DNA of 26,753 nucleotides from Rhodosalinus sp041685465. Its GTDB lineage: Bacteria > Pseudomonadota > Alphaproteobacteria > Rhodobacterales > Rhodobacteraceae. The stretch covers positions 1 to 26,753 of the forward strand of contig NZ_JAWLFS010000005.1 of the NCBI RefSeq assembly GCF_041685465.1, read 5' to 3'. This document shows, piece by piece, positions 7,622 through 13,907 of this stretch. Numbering within the stretch: position 1 is the stretch's first letter; the number at the start of each line of letters is the position of its first letter. The notes under the pieces were generated by a model, which did not search any database, was not told where the DNA came from, and worked only from the letters and a program-made list of their open reading frames with translations. Made by a program: the position numbers and the translations under genes.

Positions 7622-8311
7622 ATGCGCACAAGCCGATCATATGGGGCGCGCCGCCGCGAAGCCAAGGCGGCGCTTGCGACGCTTTTCCTTCTGGCGGCCC
7701 CGGCGGCCGCCGACGAGGTGACCCTTGTCGCGATGGGCGACAGCCTGACGCAGGGCTACGGCCTGCCCGAGGCCGAGGGCTTCGTGCCGCAGATGCAGGA
7801 CTGGCTCGACGCGCGCGATGCGGGGGTGGATCTCGTCAACGCCGGCGTCTCGGGTGACACCACCGCGGGCGGTCTCGCGCGGGTGGAGTGGTCGCTGACT
7901 CCGGAGGTGGACGGGATGATCGTCGCGCTCGGCGGCAACGACCTCCTGCGCGGGATCGACCCGGCGGTCAGCCGCGAGAACCTGCGCGGCATCCTCGAGG
8001 CCGCCGAGGCGCGCGATCTGCCGGTGCTCCTTGTCGGGCTCGAGGCGACGGGCAACTACGGGGCGGACTACAAGGCCGCCTTCGACGCGATGTATCCCGA
8101 CCTCGCCGAGGCGTACGACACGCTTTACGCCGAGAATTTCCTCGGCCCGCTCGCCGGGGACGGCGACCCGGAGAGCGCGCGCCGCTTCCTTCAGTCCGAC
8201 GGCATCCACCCCACCGGCGAGGGCGTCGCGCGCATCGTCGAGGCGCTCGGCCCGAAGGTCCGCGACCTCGCCGAGGCCGCGCGCGCGGAGACGGCGGAGA
8301 CCGACGGCTGA
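7622..8311 (+). CDS. Secreted SGNH-family arylesterase / TesA-like lysophospholipase
   Basis: Predicted periplasmic ester hydrolase of 229 residues. A signal peptide is visible (basic start, then AALATLFLLAAPAAA, cleavage before DEV near residue 31). SGNH blocks are complete: GDSLTQGYG with Ser41, NAGVSGDT with Gly78, GGND with Asn106, and DGIHPTGEG with Asp193 and His196, giving the Ser41-Asp193-His196 triad. TesA of E. coli is a multifunctional thioesterase/lysophospholipase/protease of the same fold and likewise lies divergent from ybbAP. Earlier in-frame codons belong to DNA antisense to the ATPase and are not used. AGGGA precedes the ATG by about six bases. A role in releasing or recycling lipid-derived acyl groups alongside the ABC pair is inferred from context only. 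Confidence 0.92.
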   Translation: MRTSRSYGARRREAKAALATLFLLAAPAAADEVTLVAMGDSLTQGYGLPEAEGFVPQMQDWLDARDAGVDLVNAGVSGDTTAGGLARVEWSLTPEVDGMIVALGGNDLLRGIDPAVSRENLRGILEAAEARDLPVLLVGLEATGNYGADYKAAFDAMYPDLAEAYDTLYAENFLGPLAGDGDPESARRFLQSDGIHPTGEGVARIVEALGPKVRDLAEAARAETAETDG

Positions 8312-8318
8312 AACGGGA

Positions 8319-8343
8319 ACGGGCCGCCTTGGGGGCGGCCCGT
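8319..8343. terminator. Perfect hairpin between convergent esterase and cold-shock genes
   Basis: ACGGGCCGCC, loop TTGGG, GGCGGCCCGT: ten perfect pairs with a five-base loop, seven bases after the esterase stop and 23 bases after the cold-shock stop. The symmetry lets it serve both transcripts. No T-run follows on the plus strand; on the minus strand it is followed by TCCCGTTTC. Confidence 0.7.
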
Positions 8344-8366
8344 CCGGATAATCCCGTGCCCGCGGC

Positions 8367-8573
8367 TCAGGCGAGGGCGATGTTCACCGCCGACTGCCGG
8401 CCGTCGCGGCCGGTCTCGAGGTCGAAGGTGACCTTCTGATCGTCGGCGAGGCCGGTCAGGCCCGAGCGCTCGACGGCCGAGATGTGCACGAATACATCCT
8501 TGCCGCCCGACTCGGGCGCGATGAAGCCGTAGCCTTTGGTGGTGTTGAACCATTTGACGGTGCCATTGGCCAT
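8367..8573 (-). CDS. CspA-family cold-shock protein
   Basis: 68-residue single-stranded nucleic acid binding protein, an OB-fold RNA chaperone. Begins MANGTVKWFNTTKGYGFIAP; RNP1 is KGYGFI (13-18) and RNP2 is VFVHIS (27-32), both intact. The in-frame reading extending back to 8723 has no family similarity; the ATG at 8573 has AGGAG about nine bases upstream. The gene has a leader of about 115 bases if the candidate promoter is right, as expected for cold-shock mRNAs whose leaders often control stability and translation. Whether expression is really cold-induced cannot be told; several alphaproteobacterial Csps are constitutive or stationary-phase induced. Confidence 0.96.
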   Translation of the reverse strand: MANGTVKWFNTTKGYGFIAPESGGKDVFVHISAVERSGLTGLADDQKVTFDLETGRDGRQSAVNIALA

Positions 8574-8617
8574 CGTCAGTCTCCTGTCTGTCTTGCTGCC
8601 CACACCATGCGGCAGCG

Positions 8618-8652
8618 CGGCTCGGTCAGTTGGGGATCGCGAAACTGAGCCG
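8618..8652 (-). promoter_or_regulatory. Bulged stem-loop in the cold-shock gene leader
   Basis: In the mRNA sense CGGCT-CAGTT pairs with AACTG-(ACCG bulge)-AGCCG around an 11-base loop, about 45 bases upstream of the start codon. It may be part of a structured, temperature-responsive leader. No comparative support is available here. Confidence 0.35.
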
Positions 8653-8694
8653 TTCAGAGCAGCAGTCGTCGATAGCCTTAACGTCGCGCGACGA

Positions 8695-8723
8695 AAGATG
8701 GCGCGTCGCAAGGGCGTTGTCAA
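8695..8723 (-). promoter_or_regulatory. Candidate promoter of the cold-shock gene
   Basis: A perfect -35 box TTGACA (8723-8718), a 17-base spacer and CATCTT (8700-8695, three of six matches). Predicted transcript start near 8688, giving a leader of about 115 bases. Confidence 0.5.
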
Positions 8724-8742
8724 TGCCGCAGACGCGGCCCCT

Positions 8743-8818
8743 CTCCATCATCTTGGCCCAAATACTCTCGGGGGGTGAATTGGCCGTCAGGCCAAGAGGG
8801 GGGCGGACAGCCCCCCTC
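8743..8818 (-). repeat. 3'-end repeat element, copy 1 (after the acyl-CoA dehydrogenase)
   Basis: Read on the minus strand, starting 10 bases after the dehydrogenase stop: a nine-pair GC hairpin (8818-8796, loop of five), directly followed by a TTGGCC/GGCCAA hairpin (8795-8780, loop of four), then six C, then GAGAGTATTTG and GGCCAAGATGATGG. The last part is shared with copies 2 and 3, and the double hairpin with copy 3. The first hairpin probably ends or protects the dehydrogenase transcript. Confidence 0.75.
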
Positions 8819-8828
8819 CGCCCGCCTC

Positions 8829-10058
8829 TCAGGCGAAGGCCTGTAGCCCTGTGATCGCGCGCCCGAGGATCAGCGCGTGCACGTCATGCGTGCCCTCGTA
8901 GGTGTTCACCGTCTCGAGGTTCAGCATGTGCCGGATCACCTGGAACTCGCCCGAGATGCCGTTGCCGCCATGCATGTCGCGCGCGTGGCGCGCAACGTCG
9001 AGCGCCTTGCCGCAGTTGTTGCGCTTGACGATCGAGATCATCTCGGGCGCGGCCTCGGCGGAGTCCATCAGCCGGCCGACCTGCAGGCTGGCCTGAAGGC
9101 CGAGCGAGATCTCGGTCAGCATGTCGGCGAGCTTCTTCTGGAAGAGCTGCGTCTGCGCGATCGGCTTGTCGAACTGCTTGCGGTCGAGCCCGTACTGGCG
9201 CGCCGCGTGGAAGCAGAATTCCGCCGCGCCCATGACGCCCCAGGAAATCCCGTAGCGCGCGCGGTTGAGACAGCCGAAGGGCCCCTTCAGCCCCTCGACA
9301 TGCGGCAGAAGCGCGTCCTCGCCGACCTCGACACCGTCCATCACGATCTCGCCGGTGATCGAGGCGCGCAGGGACAGCTTGTTGCCGACCTTGGGGGCGG
9401 AGAGGCCGGTCATGCCCTTCTCGAGCACGAAGCCCTTGATCTTGCCGCCATGCGCCTCCGACTTCGCCCAGACCACGAAGACATCCGCGATGGGCGAGTT
9501 GGAGATCCACATCTTCGACCCCGTAAGGCGATAGCCGCCCTCGGTCTTCTCGGCCCGCGTCTTCATCGCGCCGGGGTCGGAGCCTGCGTCAGGCTCGGTC
9601 AGGCCGAAACAGCCGATCCATTCGCCGGAGGCGAGCTTGGGCAGGTATTTCTGCCGCTGCTCCTCGGTGCCGTAGGCGTAGATCGGATACATGACGAGCG
9701 AGGATTGCACCGACATCATCGAGCGGTAGCCCGAATCGACGCGCTCGATCTCGCGCGCGACAAGGCCGTAGCTGACGTAACCCGCACCGAGGCCGCCGTA
9801 CGCTTCAGGGATCGTCGTTCCGAGGAGGCCCATCTCGCCCATCTCCCGGAAGATCGAGGGATCCGTCGTTTCCTCCTCGAAGGCCTCGATGACCCGCGGC
9901 TGCAGCTTCTCCTGCGCGTAGGCGCGGGCGCTGTCGCGGATCATCCGCTCTTCCTCCGCGAGCTGGCCGTCGAGGCGGAACGCATCCTCCCAGTCGAAGC
10001 GGCCCAGGTCCGGCGCGTCTTTCGCCTTCAGCTCGGGCGTCGGCATGTCGAGGGTCAT
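8829..10058 (-). CDS. gcdH: Glutaryl-CoA dehydrogenase-like acyl-CoA dehydrogenase
   Basis: FAD-dependent dehydrogenase of 409 residues, the usual length, predicted to convert glutaryl-CoA to crotonyl-CoA in lysine/tryptophan or glutarate breakdown. The three acyl-CoA dehydrogenase domains are complete; GCFGLTEPDAGSDP and GYRLTGSKMWISNSPIADVF are family signatures, and the catalytic base lies in TYEGTHDVHALILGRAITGL (Glu388), the form characteristic of glutaryl-CoA dehydrogenases. AAGGAG precedes the ATG by five to six bases. The divergent LysR gene parallels the gcdR-gcdH layout known in pseudomonads, which supports the call. No CoA-transferase gene is adjacent. Three CCCCGGG blocks stand in the leader. 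Another short-chain acyl-CoA substrate cannot be fully excluded. Confidence 0.9.
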   Translation of the reverse strand: MTLDMPTPELKAKDAPDLGRFDWEDAFRLDGQLAEEERMIRDSARAYAQEKLQPRVIEAFEEETTDPSIFREMGEMGLLGTTIPEAYGGLGAGYVSYGLVAREIERVDSGYRSMMSVQSSLVMYPIYAYGTEEQRQKYLPKLASGEWIGCFGLTEPDAGSDPGAMKTRAEKTEGGYRLTGSKMWISNSPIADVFVVWAKSEAHGGKIKGFVLEKGMTGLSAPKVGNKLSLRASITGEIVMDGVEVGEDALLPHVEGLKGPFGCLNRARYGISWGVMGAAEFCFHAARQYGLDRKQFDKPIAQTQLFQKKLADMLTEISLGLQASLQVGRLMDSAEAAPEMISIVKRNNCGKALDVARHARDMHGGNGISGEFQVIRHMLNLETVNTYEGTHDVHALILGRAITGLQAFA

Positions 10059-10070
10059 CAGCTCTCCTTC

Positions 10071-10109
10071 CCCCGGGGCATGACCCCCGGGACTGGTTGT
10101 GTCCCCGGG
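10071..10109 (-). promoter_or_regulatory. Three CCCCGGG blocks in the dehydrogenase leader
   Basis: CCCCGGG occurs at 10071-10077, 10085-10091 and 10103-10109, the first within about six bases of the AAGGAG ribosome site. Each block is self-complementary in its core, so blocks 1 and 2 or 2 and 3 can pair as alternative hairpins that would hide or free the ribosome site. Only the sequence pattern is seen; a regulatory function is speculation. Confidence 0.3.
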
Positions 10110-10156
10110 AACATACTATTTCGAAAGCGCCGGGGGAAACGCCTTTCCCGGATCCA

Positions 10157-10173
10157 TTCATGCATTTCTGGAA
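10157..10173 (+). promoter_or_regulatory. LysR-type box TTC-N11-GAA
   Basis: TTC at 10157-10159 and GAA at 10171-10173 separated by exactly 11 bases, matching the T-N11-A rule for LysR-type regulator sites, in the gap between lysR and the divergent dehydrogenase. It lies seven bases before the lysR ATG, which would suit self-repression. Confidence 0.45.
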
Positions 10174-10179
10174 TGTGAC

Positions 10180-11079
10180 ATGCCCTGGTCCCGCCGTTTC
10201 CTGCCGTCGCTCGCCCTGCTGCGCGCCTTCGAGGCGGTCCTGCGCACCGGCTCCACGACGGCAGCAGCCGAAGAACTCGGCATGAGCCAGGGCGCCGTCA
10301 GCCGCCATGTCCAGAGCCTCGAGACCCAGCTCGGCACGCCCCTCTTCCTGCGCGAACGGCGCCGTCTCGTGCCCACGCAGGCCGCGCGCGACTACGGCCG
10401 GAGCGTGGGCCGTGCGCTCGAGCTGATCGGCCGCGCCTCGATGGAACTCGCCGCGAATCCGGGCGGCGGCACGCTGTCGCTGGCCATCCTGCCAACGCTC
10501 GGCACCCGCTGGCTCGCGCCGCGCCTGCCGGCCTTTCTCTCGGCCCATCCCGGCGTGACGCTCAACCTCGCCACGCGCCTGCGCCCGGTCGACTTCGAGG
10601 CCGAGGGCTTCGATGCCGCGATCCACTTCGGCACGCGGGATCGCGCGGACTGCGACTATCTCGACCTCGGCGCAGAACCCCTCGTCGCCGCGTGTTCCCC
10701 GGCGTTCCTCGCCGCGCATCCGCTGGCCGGGCCGCGCGACCTGCTGGAGCTGCCGCTCCTGCAACTGGAGACGCGACCGCGCGCCTGGGAGCGGTGGTTC
10801 GCCCACCACGGGGTCGAATGCGCGGCGCCGCAGGGCATGATCTTCGACCAGTTCGCGACCATGACGCAGGCGGCCATCGCGGGCGTGGGCGTCGCGCTCC
10901 TGCCCGAGTTCCTCGCCGACGCCGAGTTCGCCGACGGCCGCCTCACCCGCGCCTGGGGCGCGGCGGTGCCGGGCCGCGGGCGCTACTGGCTCGTCTGGCC
11001 CCGCGCGCGGGCAGGGTATCCCCCGCTCCGCGCCTTGCGCGACTGGCTGGCCGGACAGCCGCTGGGCGCTCCGCTCTGA
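10180..11079 (+). CDS. LysR family regulator, GcvA/GcdR-like
   Basis: 299-residue transcription factor, typical LysR length. N-terminal winged helix-turn-helix: SLALLRAFEAVLRTGSTTAA, AEELGMSQGAVSRHVQSLET and LGTPLFLRERRRLVPT, within residues 11-66, followed by a two-lobed effector domain (LSLAILPTLGTRWLAPRLPA, FDAAIHFG, AAIAGVGVALLPEFLAD). The ATG at 10180 was chosen because upstream in-frame codons back to a GTG at 10099 carry no family similarity and cover the LysR box; the ribosome site is weak. It is divergent from the glutaryl-CoA dehydrogenase gene and probably regulates it, sensing glutarate or a related metabolite by analogy with GcdR; that ligand is inference. Confidence 0.92.
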   Translation: MPWSRRFLPSLALLRAFEAVLRTGSTTAAAEELGMSQGAVSRHVQSLETQLGTPLFLRERRRLVPTQAARDYGRSVGRALELIGRASMELAANPGGGTLSLAILPTLGTRWLAPRLPAFLSAHPGVTLNLATRLRPVDFEAEGFDAAIHFGTRDRADCDYLDLGAEPLVAACSPAFLAAHPLAGPRDLLELPLLQLETRPRAWERWFAHHGVECAAPQGMIFDQFATMTQAAIAGVGVALLPEFLADAEFADGRLTRAWGAAVPGRGRYWLVWPRARAGYPPLRALRDWLAGQPLGAPL

Positions 11080-11202
11080 TCGGCTCGTCCCTCCGGCGCA
11101 CACGACGGGCCATGTCGAGCGCTCTTCGTCCCGGAAACGGGAGGCGGCGCAGCACGGCGGCGATCGCCGAAACGAGCTTTGGGTCATCCGTCTGCGAGTC
11201 AG

Positions 11203-11255
11203 GCGAGGGGCGCTGCCCCTCGCGCTCCCCGGAGTATTTGCGCCAAGATGATGGA
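11203..11255 (+). repeat. 3'-end repeat element, copy 2 (after lysR)
   Basis: Plus strand, about 120 bases after the lysR stop: hairpin GCGAGGGGC, loop GCT, GCCCCTCGC (11203-11223, nine pairs), then GCTCCCC, then GGAGTATTTG and CGCCAAGATGATGG (to 11255). The tail matches copy 1 almost base for base, while the hairpin sequence differs. It has the same orientation relative to the upstream gene as the other copies and stands tail-to-tail with copy 3. Confidence 0.75.
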
Positions 11256-11270
11256 GCACGCGTCCGGTTC

Positions 11271-11339
11271 TTCTTCTTGGGTCAAATATCCTCGGGGGGT
11301 GAATTGGCCGAAGGCCAAGAGGGGGGCAGACAGCCCCCC
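11271..11339 (-). repeat. 3'-end repeat element, copy 3 (after serS)
   Basis: Minus strand, 40 bases after the serS stop: GGGGGGC/GCCCCCC hairpin (11339-11321, loop of five), then TTGGCC/GGCCAA hairpin (11318-11304, loop of three), then six C, GAGGATATTTG, ACCCAAGAAGAAG. The two stems are identical to copy 1 but the loops differ (GAA against GTCA; one base in the other), so the paired bases are kept while the loops drift. The tail is more diverged than in copies 1 and 2. Confidence 0.7.
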
Positions 11340-11347
11340 GTTCCGCG

Positions 11348-11367
11348 GCCCGGCGCCTGCGCCGGGC
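11348..11367 (-). terminator. Hairpin just after serS
   Basis: GCCCGGCG, loop CCTG, CGCCGGGC: eight perfect pairs with a four-base loop, 12 bases after the serS stop. No T-run. It precedes repeat copy 3, so serS mRNA meets two or three strong hairpins in succession. Confidence 0.5.
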
Positions 11368-11379
11368 GCCGATCGGGCG

Positions 11380-12675
11380 TCAGCCGAGCCGCCCCTCGGC
11401 GTCGATCCGGCGCGCGCCGCCCAGCCAGGGCGCGAGCGCGACGGGCAGCGTCACCGAGCCGTCCGCCTCCTGTCCGTTCTCCAGCACCGCGATCAGGGCG
11501 CGGCCCACGGCGAGGCCGGAGCCGTTCAGCGTGTGCACGAACTCGGGGCGCGCGCCCTCCTCGGGGCGGAAGCGCGCGGTCATGCGCCGCGCCTGGAAGT
11601 CGCCGCAGGTCGAGACCGAGCTGATCTCGCGATAGGTGCCCTGCCCGGGCAGCCAGACCTCGATGTCGTGCGTCCGGCGCGCGCCGAAGCCCATGTCGCC
11701 GGTGCAGAGGACGACCGTGCGATAGGGGAGCTCGAGCTTCTCGAGGATCGCCTCTGCGCAGCGGGTCATGCGCGCGTGTTCCGCGAGGCTCTCCTCGGGC
11801 CGCGTGATCGAGACCATCTCGACCTTCTCGAACTGGTGCTGGCGCAGTATCCCGCGCACGTCCTTGCCGGCGCTGCCCGCTTCCGAGCGGAAGCACTGGG
11901 TGTGCGCGGCGTAGCGGCGGGGCAGGGTGGCCGCGTCGAGGATCTCGCCGGCGGCGAGATTGGTCAGCGTCACCTCGGCCGTGGGCACCAGCCACCAGCC
12001 TTCTTCGGTCCTGTAGCTGTCCTCGCCGAACTTCGGCAGCTGCCCGGTGCCGAACATCATCTCTTCGCGCACCAGAACGGGTGTCCATGTCTCGGTGAGC
12101 CCGTGCTCGGTGACATGCGTGTCCAGCATGAATTGCGCGAGCGCGCGGTGCAGCCGCGCCACCGCGCCCGACATCACCACGAAGCGCGCGCCCGAAAGCT
12201 TCGCGGCCGCCTCGAAGTCGAGGCCCGCGGCGGCGGCGGGGATCTCGAAGTGTTCCTTCGCCGCGAAGTCGAGCGCGCGGGGCGTGCCCCAGCGGCGGAT
12301 CTCGACGTTGTCGTTCTCGTCCGCGCCCTCGGGCACGTCGTCGAGCGGCAGGTTGGGGATGCGGGCAAGGGCGTCCTGCAGTTCTGCATCCTTCGCCTTC
12401 GCCTCGGCCTGCATCGCGGCGACCTCGGCCTTCTTCTCGGCCACGAGCGCGCGCAGGCGCTCGAACGCCGCCTCGTCGCCGGCGGCCTTCGCCTTGCCCA
12501 CCTCCTTCGCGGCGCGGTTCTGCGCGGCCTGCGCGTCCTCGGCCTTCTGGATGGCGTCGCGCCGCGCGGCGTCGAGCGCGAGCAGCGCGGCCGAGGCCGG
12601 CGCCACACCGGGCCGGCGCGTGAGCGCGGCGTCGAAGGCCTCCGGATTCTCGCGGATGAAGCGGATGTCGTGCAT
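11380..12675 (-). CDS. serS: Seryl-tRNA synthetase
   Basis: Class II synthetase charging tRNA-Ser and tRNA-Sec, 431 residues, the normal length. An N-terminal alanine/lysine-rich coiled-coil arm at about 30-105 contacts the long variable arm of tRNA-Ser. The catalytic domain shows the TAE loop (PTAEVTLTN, 231-239), motif 2 (FRSEAGSAGKDVRGILRQHQ, 262-281, then FEKVEM), THDIEVWLP, GDFQARRM and motif 3 (NGSGLAVGRALIAVLENGQ, 384-402). The ATG at 12675 is preceded by GAGGG; a GTG four codons upstream would destroy that site. The gene stands between the protease gene on the same strand, 67 bases upstream, and the lysR gene convergently downstream, with the repeat pair in between. Confidence 0.97.
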   Translation of the reverse strand: MHDIRFIRENPEAFDAALTRRPGVAPASAALLALDAARRDAIQKAEDAQAAQNRAAKEVGKAKAAGDEAAFERLRALVAEKKAEVAAMQAEAKAKDAELQDALARIPNLPLDDVPEGADENDNVEIRRWGTPRALDFAAKEHFEIPAAAAGLDFEAAAKLSGARFVVMSGAVARLHRALAQFMLDTHVTEHGLTETWTPVLVREEMMFGTGQLPKFGEDSYRTEEGWWLVPTAEVTLTNLAAGEILDAATLPRRYAAHTQCFRSEAGSAGKDVRGILRQHQFEKVEMVSITRPEESLAEHARMTRCAEAILEKLELPYRTVVLCTGDMGFGARRTHDIEVWLPGQGTYREISSVSTCGDFQARRMTARFRPEEGARPEFVHTLNGSGLAVGRALIAVLENGQEADGSVTLPVALAPWLGGARRIDAEGRLG

Positions 12676-12742
12676 GGGCGCCCTCACTCGATGTGTCGCG
12701 GCGCCTTATGTCCGATTTCGCGGGGCGAGGGTAGGGTGCCGG

Positions 12743-13432
12743 TCAGGGTCCCGCGTCGATGAGATCGAGCAGGCGGGCACCGAGCGGCACCGCGAGGGTC
12801 GCGGTGGCGCCGTCGGCCCGCGCGGTTCCGGCCACGACGCCGACGACGCGCCAGCCCTCGCCGTCGCGCTCGACGAGAGGGCCGCCGGAAATGCCGGGCT
12901 CTGCGGGGCAGGTGAGCAGGATGCTGTGCTTCCCCCGTGCCCTGGCCCGGCAGGGCGTTTGGGCGATCGGCGCGTGCGGGCGGTGCCACGCGTAGCCTGC
13001 GAGGGCGCGCGGCACCGGCGCCACCGCTGGGCGCGCAGCCGTTAACGGCCGGACCTTGAGCGGCGCGTCGAGACGGGCGAGCGCAATGTCGCCGGTGAAG
13101 TCGCCTGTGTCCGCTCCCTGCCACGCGGGATGCAGGATCACCTCCTCAACCCGACCGTGGCCGGCGTAATCGCCGCGGTTCCAGCCCGCGACGAAATGGA
13201 GGTCGCTCAGCCGATGCGCCGTTCCGTCCGAACGCGTCACGCAATGTGCGGCCGTCAGCACCAGATCGGGGGCGACCAGCGTGCCGCTGCATTGCGACCG
13301 ACTGGCGTAGCCCGCCACGTTCATCCGGCCGAGGGCGGCGCGCAGCTCCCCGTCCGCGAGCGGGTCCGGCAGCTCGTCGGCCCAGCCTGCGCCGGCAGTG
13401 AGACAGACGAGGGTGAGAAGGAGACGTCGCAT
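12743..13432 (-). CDS. Secreted trypsin-like serine protease
   Basis: 229-residue S1-family peptidase. A short signal peptide (MRRLLLTLVCLTAGAGWA, cleavage before DEL) points to the periplasm or outside. The catalytic triad is visible: His63 in LTAAHC, Asp115 in GDIALARL and Ser182 in PGISGGPL. The serine motif is GISGGP rather than the classical GDSGGP, as in several bacterial V8-like enzymes. Cys48/Cys64 and Cys161/Cys175 are placed for two disulfides. Chain length is that of the protease domain alone, without PDZ, so it is not a DegP-type enzyme. The ribosome site at the chosen ATG is weak. It is divergent from yajC across 153 bases. Substrate and purpose unknown. Confidence 0.88.
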   Translation of the reverse strand: MRRLLLTLVCLTAGAGWADELPDPLADGELRAALGRMNVAGYASRSQCSGTLVAPDLVLTAAHCVTRSDGTAHRLSDLHFVAGWNRGDYAGHGRVEEVILHPAWQGADTGDFTGDIALARLDAPLKVRPLTAARPAVAPVPRALAGYAWHRPHAPIAQTPCRARARGKHSILLTCPAEPGISGGPLVERDGEGWRVVGVVAGTARADGATATLAVPLGARLLDLIDAGP

Positions 13433-13508
13433 GTGAGCTCGGGCGCAGCGGGAATCGCCCGAAGCGTCCCATGGCACCCGACGGCACGGAAGGCGCTTTG
13501 CCCTCCGC

Positions 13509-13537
13509 TTGCATCGGGGGGCCGCCCCGCATAGGTT
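13509..13537 (+). promoter_or_regulatory. Weak candidate promoter of the yajC-secDF run
   Basis: TTGCAT (13509-13514), 17 bases, TAGGTT (13532-13537), ending about 48 bases before the yajC ATG. Each hexamer matches only three of six positions, so this is tentative. Confidence 0.25.
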
Positions 13538-13585
13538 CCGCCAAGCTTTGCGGGGGTCGCCCCGCGCTTTCTCAGGGAGTTCCCG

Positions 13586-13876
13586 ATGGACGGTGCCGGC
13601 GCCTTCGCCCAGCTTCTGCCGCTGATCCTGATCTTCGCGATCATGTATTTCCTGCTGATCCGCCCTCAGCAGAAGCGCGTCAAGGAGCATCAGAAGATGG
13701 TCGAGGCGCTGCGGCGCGGCGATCAGGTGGTCACGCAGGGCGGGCTCATCGGCAAGGTGACCAAGGTCAAGGAGGACAACGAGATCGAGGTCGAGGTCTC
13801 GGACAACGTCCGCGTGCGGGTCGTCAAGAACACCGTGGCGCAGGTCCTCAACAAGACCGAGCCCTCGGGCAGCTGA
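13586..13876 (+). CDS. yajC: Preprotein translocase subunit YajC
   Basis: 96-residue inner-membrane protein that associates with SecDF. One membrane helix at about 9-26 (QLLPLILIFAIMYFLLIRPQ), the RPQQKR motif directly after it, and the typical C-terminal cytoplasmic beta domain with GDQVVTQGGLIGKVTKV. AGGGAG lies about eight bases before the ATG. It leads the plus-strand run yajC-secD-secF, the usual order in proteobacteria, with secD starting 31 bases later. The yajC-tgt linkage of enterobacteria is absent here. Confidence 0.96.
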   Translation: MDGAGAFAQLLPLILIFAIMYFLLIRPQQKRVKEHQKMVEALRRGDQVVTQGGLIGKVTKVKEDNEIEVEVSDNVRVRVVKNTVAQVLNKTEPSGS

Positions 13877-13907
13877 CCCCTCCGGCCGCGCGGAAAGGTC
13901 CCGCCCC

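Noticed and set aside
10099..10179. GTG start adding 27 residues to the LysR protein
   Set aside because: The extra residues precede the normal LysR N-terminus and cover the TTC-N11-GAA box; ATG 10180 gives the usual length.
11129..11142. TCCCG-GAAA-CGGGA mini-hairpin after lysR
   Set aside because: Five pairs are easily met by chance in this GC content and it has no T-run; the longer hairpin at 11203-11223 is the better candidate.
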